Assembly: GCA_033398695.1 (NCBI GenBank)
Contig: CM065811.1
Span: 113,693,501 to 113,757,500 of the forward strand
Source of the DNA: Orobanche coerulescens
Taxonomy: Eukaryota > Streptophyta > Magnoliopsida > Lamiales > Orobanchaceae
Direction of reading: 5' to 3'
DNA: 64,000 nt
This document shows, piece after piece, positions 21,255 through 34,658 of this stretch. The position numbers and the translations under genes were made by a program. Every line of letters begins with the position of its first letter. Position 1 is the first letter of the stretch. The notes under the pieces are model-generated. The model saw nothing but the letters and a program-made list of their open reading frames with translations, was not told where the DNA came from and did no database searches.

Positions 21255-24200
21255 ATGTTGAGAGGAGGACGTGGACGCGGACGCGGTCGTGGACGCGGAC
21301 GCGGTCGTGGACGCAGACGTGGTCATGTGAGACAGGAGGATTCCGCAACTACCCCAGAATTATTGGCAAGTCGAACCGATTCCCATTCTCGAGGACAGCA
21401 GGGATCAGCGAATGACGACGCGAATCCGAACATGCCGGGAGTGCTTCAACAGGTGGTGGCTCAGATAAACCAGTTTGCTCAGGTAGTTGACCGCATGCAG
21501 ACAGCGATGGGACAGCAGCACCACGAGGATAACCGGGGAGACAGATGGCTTGCTGAGGTGGTCAAATTGCACCTGCCAAAATTTGACGGATCTGCTGAGG
21601 CACTTACTTGGGATCATTGGCTAAAGGAATTAGAGAAGATATTCGCGGGTATTAACTGTCCCGAGGACCGGAAAGTTCCTATTGCCCAGTATTTTCTGAC
21701 TGGGGAGGCTTTTGACTGGTGGGAAGCTATTCGACCTGAGAATCATAATGCTGACTGGATGGAATTCAAACAAATGATGAAAGCACAATATTGTCCTAGT
21801 CCAGTTAGAGAGGCAAAAATCTGAGAGTTTTTCTCACCACAGAGTTTGGAAGCATCTGTGACAGACTTAATCAAAACTTTTAATCATCAGCTGACTTGTG
21901 TGCGACACTTGGTCCGAACGGAGGCAGAAAAGATTTTTCATTTCGATATGCGGATGAAGCCGGAGATTCAGCAATACATGTCCGGATTCGAGTGTACTAC
22001 GTTGCGACAGTATCAAGATGAAGCACTGGCCTATGACATGAAAGAGGCGGCGGTGGAGAAATCGATGGAGGCAAAGAAGCAGAAAGTGTCCGACAACTTC
22101 TCGGAAAACAAGAGTGGTGGGCCCCGCAAGGGCCAGTCTTCCTTTTATTCATCTAGGAAACCTCCACATCCTTCTCGAGGTGGAAAGAAGTTCCGGACAA
22201 CATCAGCAGTTTCGGACGCATCAAAGAAATGCTATAATTGTGGTCGAGCAGGGCATATTCGACGTGATTGTCCCGCATCTTCAGTGACTTGTTTCGATTG
22301 TGGGCAAGAAGGGCACCGTGCGGCTTTCTGTGGAGTTGCGACTAGATCATTTAGTACTCGCAGTCCAGCACCAGTTCCGAAGGAGATAAGTGTGAACCAG
22401 ACGCAGCAGAGTGTATTTCAGCAGCAGAATGTTGGGAGGAGAGAGACATCCAGTGCTGGGTCCATTCCTCCGCACCTGTATGAGATGAGGAAATCTGACG
22501 AGCAGAACACTGCTGTCGCATCAGGTACGATTCAGATCCTTTTGCAACCAGTTAGTGTCTTATTCGATTCAGGAGCTACACATTCTTTCATATCATTGAA
22601 CTGTGTTAATCGTTTGAAAATCTCGTGTTTATTTGATTGTGAACCTTATGTTGTGGGTTTGCCGAGTGGAGAGAGAATTTTGGGAACCCTAGAAACTAGA
22701 GATTTTCCAGTGTCTATAGGAGGGAGAGATTGGCCGTCGAATCTTATTGTAGTTGACATCCATGGTGACGATTTAATTTTCGGAGACGACTGGCCCAACC
22801 GTTATGGAGCTATTCTGAATTACCGAAAGAGAGTCATTTCTATCATTGCTGATGATGGATCTGAACACTTATTCAAAGGATGGAGACCTGGAAGCTCGGG
22901 AAAATTGATCAAAGCAATGAAAGCAGTAAAATTACTGAAGCAGGGTTATCATGGATTTTGGTGCTACGCCATGAAGAAAGAAGAAGGAGTAGAGCTCTCA
23001 TCTATTCCAGTTGTAAATGAATTCTCAGATGTATTCCCTAACGAACTACCTGGGTTACCTCCACAGAGAGAAGTGGAGTTCACTATCGAATTAGAGCCTG
23101 GATCCGCTCCTATTTCCAGAGAACCATACCGCATGGCGCCAACCGAGATGTATGAACTAAAGAAGCAACTGGAGGAATTATTGTAGAAGGGTTACATTCA
23201 ACCTAGAGTTTCTCCTTGGGGAGCACCCGTTCTCTTTGTCCGGAAGAAAGATGGATCCCTCCGATTATGTATTGATTACAGGGAGCTAAACAAGGTGACG
23301 ATCAAAAACAAGTATCCAATACCTTGGATCGACGACTAGTTTGATCAACTGCAAGGGGCAAGGGTATTTTCGAAGATTGACTTGCGATCAGGATATCATC
23401 AGTTGAGAATTAAGGAATTGGATATACCAAAATCTGCTTTCAGATCCCGGTACGGGCACTATGAATTCGTGGTGATGCCAATCGGACTTACCAATGCTCC
23501 TGCGGTATTTATGCAATTGATGAATAGGGTATTCTTAGAATACCTAGATAAGTTTATGGTCATTTTCATTGACGACATCTTGATCTATTCGAAAGACACA
23601 GAGGAGCATGTCGAGCATTTGCGTGTGGTTTTGGGCACCTTGAAGAATGAAAGCTTTATGCAAAGCTTTCCAAATGCGAGTTCTGGCTTAGGGAAGTAAC
23701 TTTCCTTGGGCATGTGATATCAGCTGACGGAGTTCAGGTGGACCCGAAGAAAGTCGAAGCAATCTTGGAATGGGAAGCTCCTAATAACGTGAAGGAAGTC
23801 CGAAGCTTCTTAGGACTTGCTGGATATTATCGCCGTTTTGTAGAGGGATTTTCCAAAATTGCTCGTCCACTCACTTAGCTGTTACAGAAAACTCAAAAGT
23901 TCACGTGGGATGAGAAATGGCAGGCTGGTTTTGATGAACTTAAGAAGAGACTGACGACAGCACCTATATTAGCATTACCAGATGGAACTAATGGATTCAT
24001 GGTATACATCGACGCTTCAAATCAGGGTCTGGGATGTGTGTTGATGCAAAAGGATAAGGTGATTGCCTATGCTTCTCGGCAGTTGAAACCGTACGAAGTT
24101 AATTACCCGACTCATGATTTGGAGTTAGCAGCTGTGGTATTTGCCTTGAAAATTTGGCGACATTATTTATATGGCACTCATTGTCAAATCTTTACAGATC

Positions 24201-25905
24201 ATAAAAGCCTCAAGTACATTTTCAGTCAGAAATAATTAAACATGAGGCAGAGAAGGTGGCTGGAATTGATCAAGGAATACGACTTGGAAATTCTCTATCA
24301 TCCGGGTAAAGCAAACGTAGTAGCCGATGCATTGAGCCATAAACCTGTTTCTCTTCGAGTGTTGGAAGCACTTACGTCCCAAACCAGCATTCAACAAGAA
24401 CTGATCCGCGAAGGGATTGAAGTATGGGCACCAGGAATCCAAGGGCAACTATATGTGATGGAACTGACTTCGTCACTAGTCGAGGAAATCAAATCTAAGC
24501 AGTTGAACGATTCTCTGATCCTTCGGTATGTGACGAAGTAAAGAAAGGAAAGGCCCCAGGATTCGTGATACAAGATGATGGAGTTCTGAGATTTCAGAGT
24601 CGACTTTGCATTCCCGATGATGATGATTTGAGACGGATAATTCTGAAGGAAGCTCACAGCGCGCCCTATTCTATTCACCCGAGCAGCAGTAAGATGTATA
24701 AGGATCTAAAACAAAACTTCTGGTGGGGAAATATGAAGAAGAACATAGCAGAGTACGTTTCGAAGTGTTTGACTTGTCAGCAGGTTAAGATTGAACATCA
24801 GCGACCTGCCAGAATGTTAAAGCCGCTTCCGATCCCTGAGTGGAAGTGGGAGGATATCTCGATGGATTTCATCACCAATATGCCAAGGACCAAGACGGGA
24901 ATGAACATGATTTGGGTTATAGTTGATCGACTAACCAAATCGTCTCATTTCCTAGGAATTAAAGACACATGGGGACCCGAGAAATTGGCACGAGTATTTA
25001 TTGCAGAGATAGTCAGATTGCATGGGACACCGAAGACCATTATTTCATATCGAAATGGTCGCTTCGTGTCGCACTTCTGGAGGGCAGTTCACAGGGCTTT
25101 GGGGACCGAGCTAAACTTTAGGACGGCTTATCATCCTCAAACGGACGGTCAGTCCGAAAGGACTATACAAACAGTAGAAGACATGCTTAGAGCTTGTGCT
25201 TTGGATTGGTCAACTGATTGGGAAGTTCACTTGCCGTTGATTGAATTCACCTACAACAATAGTTGGCATACTTCTATTAAGATGGCACCATTTGAATCTT
25301 TGTACGGGAGAAGATGTCTATCACCCCTGTGCTGGGATGATTCTTCGGACTTGATCGGGACGGAACCAGAATTGATAGTTCAGACTCAAGAGAAGATAGC
25401 CTTGATTCGGGAAAGACTGTTGACTGCCCAGAGTCGACAGAAGTCTTATGCAGACGTGCGTCGTTGCCCGCTAGAGTTGGACATTGGGGACCACGTACTA
25501 TTGAAGGTGTCTCCTACACGAGGAATTTTCCGTTTTGGGAGGAAAGGTAAGCTAAGTCCGAGATATATCGGACCATTTGAGATCCTCGAGAGAGTTGGGG
25601 ATTTAGCATACAGGTTGGCCTTACCGCCATCGCTGAGTCACGTTCACAATGTGTTTCACGTATCCCAATTGCGGGAGTATGTACCAGATCTTAGTCATAT
25701 CATTGAGTTCGATAAGATCGAGATAGCTAATGACGGCACCTTCAAAGAGAGACCAATCAAGATACTTGAGAGTCGAATCAAACAATTGAGGAATAAACCA
25801 ATACACATGGTTAAAGTACAATGGTCACGACACGGAGTTGAAGAGGCCACTTGGGAAACGGAGGACAATATGAAGACTAGGTATTCGGAGTTGTTTTCAT
25901 CTTAA
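21255..25905 (+). pseudogene. Chromovirus unit B gag-pol
   Basis: Starts at ATG 21255, giving an Arg-Gly-rich N-terminus (GRGRGRGR). Then come the gag core, two CCHC zinc knuckles (CYNCGRAGHIRRDC and CFDCGQEGHRAAFC, about 22230-22330), protease (LFDSGATHSF, about 22560), RT (FIDDILIYS, about 23565), RNase H ([10 protein letters not shown], about 24005), integrase with zinc site (about 24650-24780) and core, and a chromodomain-like tail. Breaks: TGA 21822, TAG 23184, TAG 23337, 1-bp loss near 23645, TAG near 23876, TAA 24233, 1-bp loss near 24528. The second catalytic aspartate of integrase is changed (ISYRNGRF where C has ISDRDGRF). It is a gypsy chromovirus, most like Tekay/Del, and not functional. 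Confidence 0.95.
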
Positions 25906-26091
25906 GTTTCGGGACGAAACTTCTTTTTAGGGAGAGAGGATGTAATACACGAGATTTATGATGTGTATTTGGACCTCGTGATATTATATTTTGATGCATT
26001 TTGATCTGAGTATTATTCTCCGTATTTCATGATCCGGTGTTGTTGAGCGTATGATTTCATGAATGTGTTCTAAATTGTGATTTTACACATG

Positions 26092-26396
26092 TAGCGCATG
26101 CTATCGACTAAGTGTAGCATACGCTAATTTGGATTCGTAGCGCACGTTTTGCATGAACCTTAGCGCACGCTATACGTAGTCAACATGATTGAGACAGGGT
26201 GGTAGGTGAGATTAGCCACGGATCTTGGTCGGATCATGTCGGGATGAACATGGATGGCTTTCGGGAAAAGCCAAGTCAACGCTGTAGCGCACGCTACTGG
26301 TATAGGGCTAGCGCACGCTAAATGCTGAGTACAGTGAAGTCAGTAAGCTTCGTATGTCCGTTAGCGCACGCTATGGATATGGACTAGCGCGCGCTA
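26092..26396. repeat. Palindrome array upstream of TATA (LTR2)
   Basis: Eight copies of TAGCGYACGCTA or close variants, the last ending 12 bp before the TATA box. Confidence 0.88.
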
Positions 26397-26408
26397 ATAA
26401 TCATTTCC

Positions 26409-26418
26409 TATATATAGG
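26409..26418 (+). promoter_or_regulatory. TATA box of chromovirus LTR2
   Basis: TATATATAGG; as the 5' LTR of unit C it would drive gag at 28598. Confidence 0.6.
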
Positions 26419-27119
26419 ACATCATCCCTTTTCATTTTTTCAGACTTTTCAATTCCCAAATCCGAATTCTTAGACTTAGAGAGTTACTTCCTCCATTCTC
26501 AACCTCTCATATCATCATCCTAGCACGAGTTGGAGGATTGTAGATCATTGGATATTGGTGTTCAAGCCTTCGGCGTTGGATTTCTTCAAGTTCCTCCCTG
26601 TTCTGCACTACTTTGAGGTAGGTGATTCTTCACCAATATTAAGTAATATTCTGAAGGACGTTTTGATCATGATTTGGGATTATCTAGTCAGTTAATTCAT
26701 ACGTAGTCGAATATCATGTTGTTACAAGGATATTTTCGATGTTTCGGTACTTCTTCATCGTATAAACCATTGAACCTTTTTAGTGTCTGAACTCATAGCA
26801 TATTCATGAAGCTTCAAAACCGATTATGACCAGTTTATGGAGATTATCAAGTTCTTATGTCTTTACATAATGGAATCATATGTTTTGGGACATAGAATGG
26901 ATGGAACTTAGGATACTTTCTTGAAGATCAAGATGAATTATGGTGTTGTGATGATTATACGTATCTTTATATCTCGAAGTCATTTAATCCGTAAAGATCT
27001 TTCACAAACCGTATGAGCATGATATGCATGGAGATGACATGTATTAACACTGAAGATTTCATGAGTTTCATCACCATTAGATCGATCCATCGCCCAAAGA
27101 GTAAATCGCCATGCACGGT

Positions 27120-27333
27120 TAGCGCACGCTAAGATATGTATATTAACGTGCGCTATCGGGAATGAGTAACGTACGCTACGTTTGGTACGTAACATACGTT
27201 ATATCATCAGGCGAGTCAGTCGGCTGATCAGAGAGAACTGTCAGTACATAGTTAGCGTACGCTAGACTTCGTCATTTACGTACGCTAATAGGCAGGCTTA
27301 GCGCACGTTACGTAGAGTACATAGCGTACGCTA
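27120..27333. repeat. Second palindrome array, LTR2
   Basis: Eight further copies of the motif (TAGCGTACGCTA, TAACGTACGCTA and variants) about 700 bp downstream of the TATA box. Confidence 0.88.
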
Positions 27334-27704
27334 AGTAGTTCAGGCAGATTACAGTTTCAGAGCTTTCGGCCGTAGACCGGATTGTTAGACATTCGTACGG
27401 CATGAGATGAATTCTATATTATTTCTTTTGTTAAGGTTCGAGCTTGCTACGTTGATCGAAGGAGACGGCCTTCGAGTGTGCTGAGATCGTTGGAGTGATT
27501 TATTCTTGCCATCTTTGAGGCAAGTATCGTAATTTGTTAATATTGGTATTTTAAGCATACATGTGGTTTATTCATGTTGTTGAACATGGGATTTATTTCG
27601 TTGAATTGTCATGATATTCGTTATGTAGTGTTTGTATGTTCATGTTGATGGACATAGTGATTTTGCATGAATGTATACATGAGTTGTGTTTGTGTATGTT
27701 GTAC

Positions 27705-27868
27705 GATCTATGCTGAGGGCGCTGGATCGGATGTCCATCTCGTGTTGGTCCGACGGGATCATCTTGGGATCTAGGCTGAGGGCGCTGGATCATTGGACGG
27801 GTTTTTCCATGTCGTGTTGGTCCGACGGGATCATCTTGGGATCTACGCTGAGGGCGCTGGATCATTGG
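27705..27868 (+). repeat. 63/72-bp tandem repeat in LTR2
   Basis: Units begin at 27705, 27768 and 27840; same core and spacing as in LTR1. Confidence 0.85.
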
Positions 27869-28356
27869 AATACCCATGCCGTGTTAATGGAATCTTGTGC
27901 ATTCGCATTGTCGAATTCCGGTAGCGGAAGTCCGTATGGTGTATCTTGTTATGTATTATTGATGCATATTCGATTTGTTTACTATGATACTTATACTAGC
28001 ATCGTTTTGCTAACCCCTTCAGGGGTGGACATTTGTTTTGATGTTCAGGTAGCCGAGGAGTGGGGAAACAGCCACAGTACCGACGTGACAACGAAGGGGC
28101 TCAGTGATGTTTGTTGTTATTGTGATTTATCTTCTTGGTTCATTTTCAGTACTCGAGTACGCGTGTCTTATTAATATCATTTCAATATGGTTATATTAAT
28201 TAACTCAAATGGATCAGTTGGAGCCGATTTTGTATATTGAATATCTATGGTATTGTTGGATTATATTTTCATTTCTTTTTATTAGCCTTGTAAATCCTTA
28301 CTTAAAGGGTTTACGGCACTGTAATTATTCCAAATATCTCGGGGTGTTACAGAATA

Positions 28357-28368
28357 TGGTATCAGAGC
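28357..28368 (+). other. Primer-binding site, unit C
   Basis: TGGTATCAGAGC, five bases after LTR2, as in unit B. Confidence 0.9.
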
Positions 28369-28597
28369 TAAGACTCATGGATATCTTGGCAGTCGGGTTT
28401 TAGTTGGGTCTATTTCCGTTATTTTATTTACGGGTCGTTCGTAACATCACTGTTCAGCCAAAGTCGTCATGTGGACCGTGGTTGTAAGTCTCCTAATCTC
28501 TTATACTATTGTTTTACTTTATTTCTGTTTTGGTGAATATTGACGGACTTTATTTTTGAAAATTTTCTCCTGGATATTGAGAAATTGTGTTTACAGT

Positions 28598-31500
28598 ATG
28601 TTGAGAGGAGGACGTGGACGCGGACGCGGTCGTGGATGCGGACGTGGTCATGTGAGATAGGAGGATTCCGCAACTACCCCAGAATTATCGGCTAGTCGAA
28701 CCGATTCCCATTCTGGAGGACAGCAGGGATCATAGAATGACGACGCGAATCCTAGCATGCCGGGATTGCTTCAACAGGTGGTGGCTCAGATAAACCAGTT
28801 TGCTCAGGTAGTTGACCGCATGCAGACGGCGATGGGACAGCAGCACCACAAGGATAACCGGGGAGACAAATGGCTTGCTGAGGTGGTCAAATTGCGCCCG
28901 CCAAAATTTGACGGATCTGCTGAGGCACTTACTTGGGATCATTGGCTAAAGGAATTAGAGAAGATATTCGCGGGTATTGACTGTCCCAAGGACCGAAAAG
29001 TTCCTATTGCCCAGTATTTTCTGACTGGGGAGGCTTTTGACTGGTGGGAAGCTATTCGACCTGAGAATCATAATGCTGACTGGACGGAATTCAAAGAAAT
29101 GATGAAAGCACAATATTGTCCTCGTCCAGTTAGAGAGGCAAAAATCTGAGAGTTTTTCTCACCACAGAGTTCGGAAGCAACTGTGACAGACTTAATCAAA
29201 ACTTTTAATCATCAGTTGACTTGTGTGCGACACTTGGTCAGAACGGAGGCAGAAAAGATTTTTCATTTCAATATGCGGATGAAGCCGGAGATTCAGCAGT
29301 ACATGTCCGTATTTGAGTGTACTACGTTGCGACAGTATCAAGATGAAGCGCTGGCCTATGACATGAAAGAGGCGGCGGTGGAGAAATCGATGGAGGCAAA
29401 GAAGCAGAAAGTGTCCGACAACTTCTCGGAAAACAAGAGTGGTGGGCCCCGCAAGGGCCAGTATTCCTTTTATTCATCTAGGAAACCTCCACATCCTTCT
29501 CTAGGTGGAAAGAAGTTCCGGACAATATCAGCAGTTTCGGACGCATCAATGAAATGCTATAATTGTGGTCGAGCAGGCATATTCGACGTGATTGCCCCGC
29601 ATCTTCAGTGACTTGTTTCGATTGTGGGCAAGAAGGGCACCGTGCGGATTTCTGTGGAGTTGCGACTAGATCATTTAGTACTCGCAGTCCAGCGCCAGTT
29701 CCGAAGGAGATAAGTGTGAACCAGACGCAGCAGAGTGGATTTCAGCAGCAGAATGTTGGGAGGAGAGAGACATCCAGTGCTGGGTCCATTCCTCCGCGCC
29801 TGTATGAGATGAGGAAATCTGACGACCAGAACACTGCTGTTACATCAGGTACGATTCAGATCCTTTTGCAACCAGTTATTGTCTTATTCGATTCAGGAGC
29901 TACACATTCTTTCATATCATTAAACTGTGTTAATCGTTTGAAAATCTCATGTTTATTTGATTGTGAACCTTATGTTGTGGGTTTGCCGAGTGGAGAGAGA
30001 ATTATGGGAACCCTAGAAACTAGAGATTTTCCAGTGTCTATAGGAGGGAGAGATTGGCCATCGAATCTTATTGTAGTTGACATCCATGGTGATGATTTAA
30101 TTCTCGGAGACGACTGGCCCAACCGTTATGGAGCTATTCTGAATTATCGAAAGAGAGTCATTTCTATCATTGCTGATGACGGATCTGAACACTTATTCAG
30201 AGGATGGAGACCGGGAAGCTCGGGAAAATTGATCAAAGCAATGAAAGCAGTAAAATTACTGAAGCAGGGTTGTCACGGATTTTGGTGCTACGCCATGAAG
30301 AAAGAAGAAGGAGTAGAGCTCTCATCTATTCCAGTTGTAAATGAATTCTCAGATGTATTCCCTGACGAACTACCTGGGTTACCTCCGCAGAGAGAAGTGG
30401 AGTTCACTATCGAATTAGAGCCTGGAGCCGCTCCTATTTCCAGAGCACAATACCGCATGGCGCCAACCGAGATGCATGAACTAAAGAAGCAACTGGAGGA
30501 ATTATTGCAGAAGGGTTACATTCAACCTAGTGTTTCTCCTTGGGGAGCACCCGTTCTCTTTGTCCGGAAGAAATATGGATCCCTCTGATTATGTATTGAT
30601 TACAGGGAGCTAAACAAGGTGACGATAAAAAACAAGTATCCTATACCTTAGATCGACGACTTGTTTGATCAACTACAAGGGGCAAGGGTATTCTCGAGGA
30701 TTGACTTGCGATCAGGATATCATCAGTTGAGAATTAAGGAATTGGATATACCAAAATCTGCTTTCAGATCCCGGTACGGGCACTATGAATTTGTGGTAAT
30801 GCCAATCGGACTTACCAATGCTCCTGCGGTATTTATGCATTTGATAAATTGGGTATTCTTAGAATACCTAGATAAGTTTGTGGTCATTTTCATTGACGAC
30901 ATCTTGATCTATTCGAAAGACACAGAGGAGCATGCCAAGCATTTGCGTGTGGTTTTGGGCACCTTGAGGAATGAACAGCTTTATGCGAAGCTTTCCAAAT
31001 GCGAGTTCTGGCTTAGGGAAGTAACTTTCCTTGGGCATGTGATATCAGCTGACGGAGTTCAGGTGGACCCGAAGAAAGTCGAAGCAATCTTGGAATGGGA
31101 AGCTCCTAATAACGTGAAGGAAGTCCGAAGCTTCTTAGGACTTGCTGGATATTATCGCCGTTTTGTAGAGGGATTTTCCAAAATTGCTCGTCCACTCACT
31201 CAGCTGTTACAGAAAACTAAAAAGTTCACGTGGGATGAGAAATGCCAGGCTAGTTTTGATGAACTTAAGAAGAGACTGACGACAGCACCTATATTAGCAT
31301 TACCAGATGGAACTAATGTATTCATGGTATACATCGACGCTTCAAATCAGGGTCTGGGATGTGTGTTGATGCAAAAGGATAAGGTGATTGCCTATGCTTC
31401 TCGGCAGTTGAAACCGTACGAAGTTAATTACCCGACTCATGATCTGGAGTTAGCAGCTGTGGTATTTGCCTTGAAAATTTGGCGACATTATTTATATGGC

Positions 31501-33231
31501 ACTCATTGTCAAATATTTACAGATCATAAAAGCCTCAAGTACATTTTTAGTCAGAAAGAATTAAACATGAGGCAGAGAAGGTGGCTGTAATTGATCAAGG
31601 ATTACGACTTGGAAATTCTCCATCATGCGGGTAAAGCAAACGTAGTAGCCGATGCATTGAGCCATAAACCTGTTTCTCTTTGAGTGTTGGAAGCACTTAC
31701 GTCCCAAACCAGCATTCAACAAGAACTGATCCGCGAAGGGATTGAAGTATGGGCACCAGGAATCCAAGGGCAACTATATGTGATGGAACTGACTTCGTCA
31801 CTAGTCGAGGAAATCAAATCTAAGCATTTGAATGATTCTCTGATCCTTCGGTTATGTGACGAAGTAAAGAAAGGAAAGGCCCCAGGATTCGTGATACAAG
31901 ATGATGGAGTTCTGAGATTTCAGAGTCGACTTTGCATTCCCGATGATGATGATTTGAGACGGACAATTCTGAAGGAAGTTCACAGCGCGCCCTATTCTAT
32001 TCACCCGGGCAACAGTAAGATGTATAAGGATCTAAAACAAAACTTCTGGTGGGGAAATATGAAGAAGAACGTAGCAGAGTACGTTTCGAAGTGTTTGACT
32101 TGTCAGCGGGTTAAGATTGAACATCAGCGACCTGCCGGAATGTTAAAGCCGCTTTCGATCCCTGAGTGGAAGTGGGAGGATATCTCGATGGATTTCATCA
32201 CCAATATGCCAAGGACCAAGACGGGAATGAACATGATTTGGGTTATAATTGATCGACTAACCAAGTCGGCTCATTTCCTAGGAATTAAAGACACATGGGG
32301 ACCCGAGAAATTGGCACGAGTATTTATTGCAGAGATAGTCAGATTGCATGGGACACCGAAGACCATTATTTCAGATCGAGATGGTCGCTTCGTGTCGCAC
32401 TTCTGTAGGGCAGTTCACAGGGCTTTGGGGACCGAGCTAAACTTTAGGACGGCTTATCATCCTCAAACAGACGGTCAGTCCGAAAGGACTATACAAACAG
32501 TAGAAGACATGCTTAGAGCTTGTGCTTTAGATTGGTCAACTGATTGGGAAGTTAACTTGTCGTTGATTGAATTCACCTAAAACAATAGTTGGCATACTTC
32601 TATTAAGATGGCACCATTTGAAGCTTTGTACGGGAGAAGATGTCGATCACCCCTGTGCTGGGATGATTCTTCGGACTTGATCGGGACGGAACCAGAATTG
32701 ATAGTTCAGACTCAAGAGAAGATAGCCTTGATTCGGGAAAGACTGTTGACTGCCCAGAGTCGACATAAGTCTTATGCAGACGTGCGTCGTCGCCCACTAG
32801 AGTTGGACATTGGGGACCACGTACTATTGAAGGTGTCTCCTACACGAGGAATTTTCCGTTTTGGGAGGAAAGGTAAGCTAAGTCCGAGATATATCGGACC
32901 ATTTGAGATCCTTGAGACAGTTGGGGATTTAGCATACAGGTTGGCCTTACCGCCATCGCTGAGTCACGTTCACAATGTGTTTCACGTATCCCAATTGCGG
33001 GAGTATGTACCAGATCCGAGTCATATCATTGAGTTCGATGAGATCGAGATAGCTAATGACGGCACCTTCGAAGAGAGACCAATCAAGATACTTGAGAGTC
33101 GAATCAAACAATTGAGGAATAAACCAATACCCTTGGTTAAAGTACAATGGTCACGACACGGAGTTGAAGAGGCCACTTGGGAAACGGAGGACAATATGAA
33201 GACTAGGTATCCAGAGTTGTTTTCATCTTAA
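28598..33231 (+). pseudogene. Chromovirus unit C gag-pol
   Basis: Sister of unit B with the same domain order and very high similarity. Gag starts at ATG 28598. Breaks: TAG 28658, TAG 28733, TGA 29147 (shared with B), 1-bp loss in the first zinc knuckle near 29576, TGA 30586, TAG 30649, TAA 31588, TGA 31681, TAA 32578. RT keeps FIDDILIYS (about 30895), RNase H is intact in the 30661-31590 frame, integrase keeps ISDRDGRF and the catalytic Glu in GQSERT. The tail (about 33050-33231) is chromodomain-like (WSRHGVEEATWETED) and would direct integration to chromatin. Several stops are C-to-T changes (CGA to TGA, CAG to TAG), as expected from silenced methylated copies. Confidence 0.95.
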
Positions 33232-33417
33232 GTTTCGGGACGAAACTTCTTTTTAGGGAGAGAGGATGTAATACCCGAGATTTATGATGTGTATTTGGAC
33301 CTCGTGATATTATATTTTGTTGCATTTTGATCTGAGTATTATTCTCCGTATTTCATGATCCGATGTTGTTGAGCGTATGATTTCATGAATGTGTTCTAAA
33401 TTGTGATTTTGCACATG

Positions 33418-33722
33418 TAGCGCATGCTATCGACTAAGTGTAGCGTACGCTAATTTGGATTCGTAGCGCACGTTGTGCATGAACCTTAGCGCACGCTATA
33501 CGTAGTCAACATGATTGAGATAGGGTGGTAGGTGAGATTAGCCGCAGATCTTGGTCGGATCATGTCGGGATGAACCTGGACGGCTTTCGGGAAAAGCCAA
33601 GTCAACGCTGTAGCACACGTTACTGGTATAGGGCTAGCGCATGCTAAATGCTGAGTACAGTGAAGTCAGTAAGCTTCGTATGGCCGTTAGCGCACACTAT
33701 GGATATGGACTAGCGCGCGCTA
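33418..33722. repeat. Palindrome array upstream of TATA (LTR3)
   Basis: Eight motif copies in the same arrangement as LTR2; a few have decayed (for example tagcacacgtta, tagcgcacacta). Confidence 0.85.
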
Positions 33723-33734
33723 ATAACCATTTCC

Positions 33735-33744
33735 TATATATAGG
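33735..33744 (+). promoter_or_regulatory. TATA box of chromovirus LTR3
   Basis: TATATATAGG, as in LTR1 and LTR2. In a 3' LTR it could start outward transcription into 35677 onward. Confidence 0.5.
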
Positions 33745-34443
33745 ACAACATCCTTTTTCATTTTTTCAGACTTTTCACTTCCCAAATCCGAATTCTTAGA
33801 CTTAGAGAGTTACTTCCTCCATCCTCAAGCTCTCATATCATCATCCTAGCACGAGTTGGAAGATTGTAGATCATTGGAGATTGGTGTTCAAGCCTTCGGC
33901 ATTGGATTTCTTCAAGTTCCTCCCTGTTCTTCACTACTTTGAGGTAGGTGACTCTTCACCAATATTAAGTAATATTCTGAAGGACGTTTTGATCATGATT
34001 TGGGATTATCTAGTCAGTTAATTCGTACGTAGTTGAACATCATGTTGTTAGAAGGATATTTTCGATGTTTCGGTACTTCTTCATCGTATAAACCATTGAA
34101 CCTTTTTAGTGTCTGAACTCATAGCATATTCATGAAGCTTCAAAACCGATTATGACCAGTTTATGGAGATTATCAAGTTCTTATGTCTTTACATAATGGA
34201 ATCATATGTTTTGGGACATAGAATGGATGGAACTTAGGATACTTTCTTGAAGATCAAGATGAATTATGGTGTTGTGATGATTATACGTATCTTTGTATCT
34301 CGAAGTCGTTTAATCCGTAAAGATCTTTCACAAACCGTATGAGCATGATATGCATGGAGATGACATGTATTAACACTGAAGATTTCATGAGTTTCATCAC
34401 CATTAGATCAGTATACTGCCCAGTAGTAAACTGCCATGCACAG

Positions 34444-34658
34444 TTAGCGCACACTAAGATATGTATATTAACGTGAGCTGTCGGGAATGAGTAACGTACG
34501 CTACATTTGGTACGTAACGTACGTTATATCATCAGGCGAGTCAGTCGGCTGATCAGAGAGAACTGTTAGTATATAGTTAGCGTACGCTAGACTTCGTCAT
34601 TTACGTACGCTAATAGGCAGGCTTAGCGCACGTTACGTAGAGTAGGTAGCGTACGCTA
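34444..34658. repeat. Second palindrome array, LTR3
   Basis: About eight copies of the palindrome or variants, matching 27120-27333. Confidence 0.85.

Larger units (their letters stand above)
25941..28351 (+). repeat. Chromovirus LTR2, shared by units B and C
   Basis: A 2411-bp LTR serving as the 3' LTR of B and the 5' LTR of C. It follows the polypurine tract ggagagagga and is followed by a PBS. TATATATAGG lies at 26409-26418. Eight palindromic motifs lie before the TATA box and eight well after it. No host DNA or target duplication lies on either side, only element sequence. Confidence 0.95.

Noticed and set aside
26092..27333. CRISPR-like array in the regularly repeated palindromes
   Set aside because: Spacing is irregular, there are no unique spacers of constant length, and the host is a plant; these are LTR motifs.
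21255..33231. Intact endogenous virus with an envelope gene
   Set aside because: No env-like frame lies between integrase and the 3' LTR in any element: pol ends within about 40 bp of the LTR in B and C and overlaps the polypurine tract in I.
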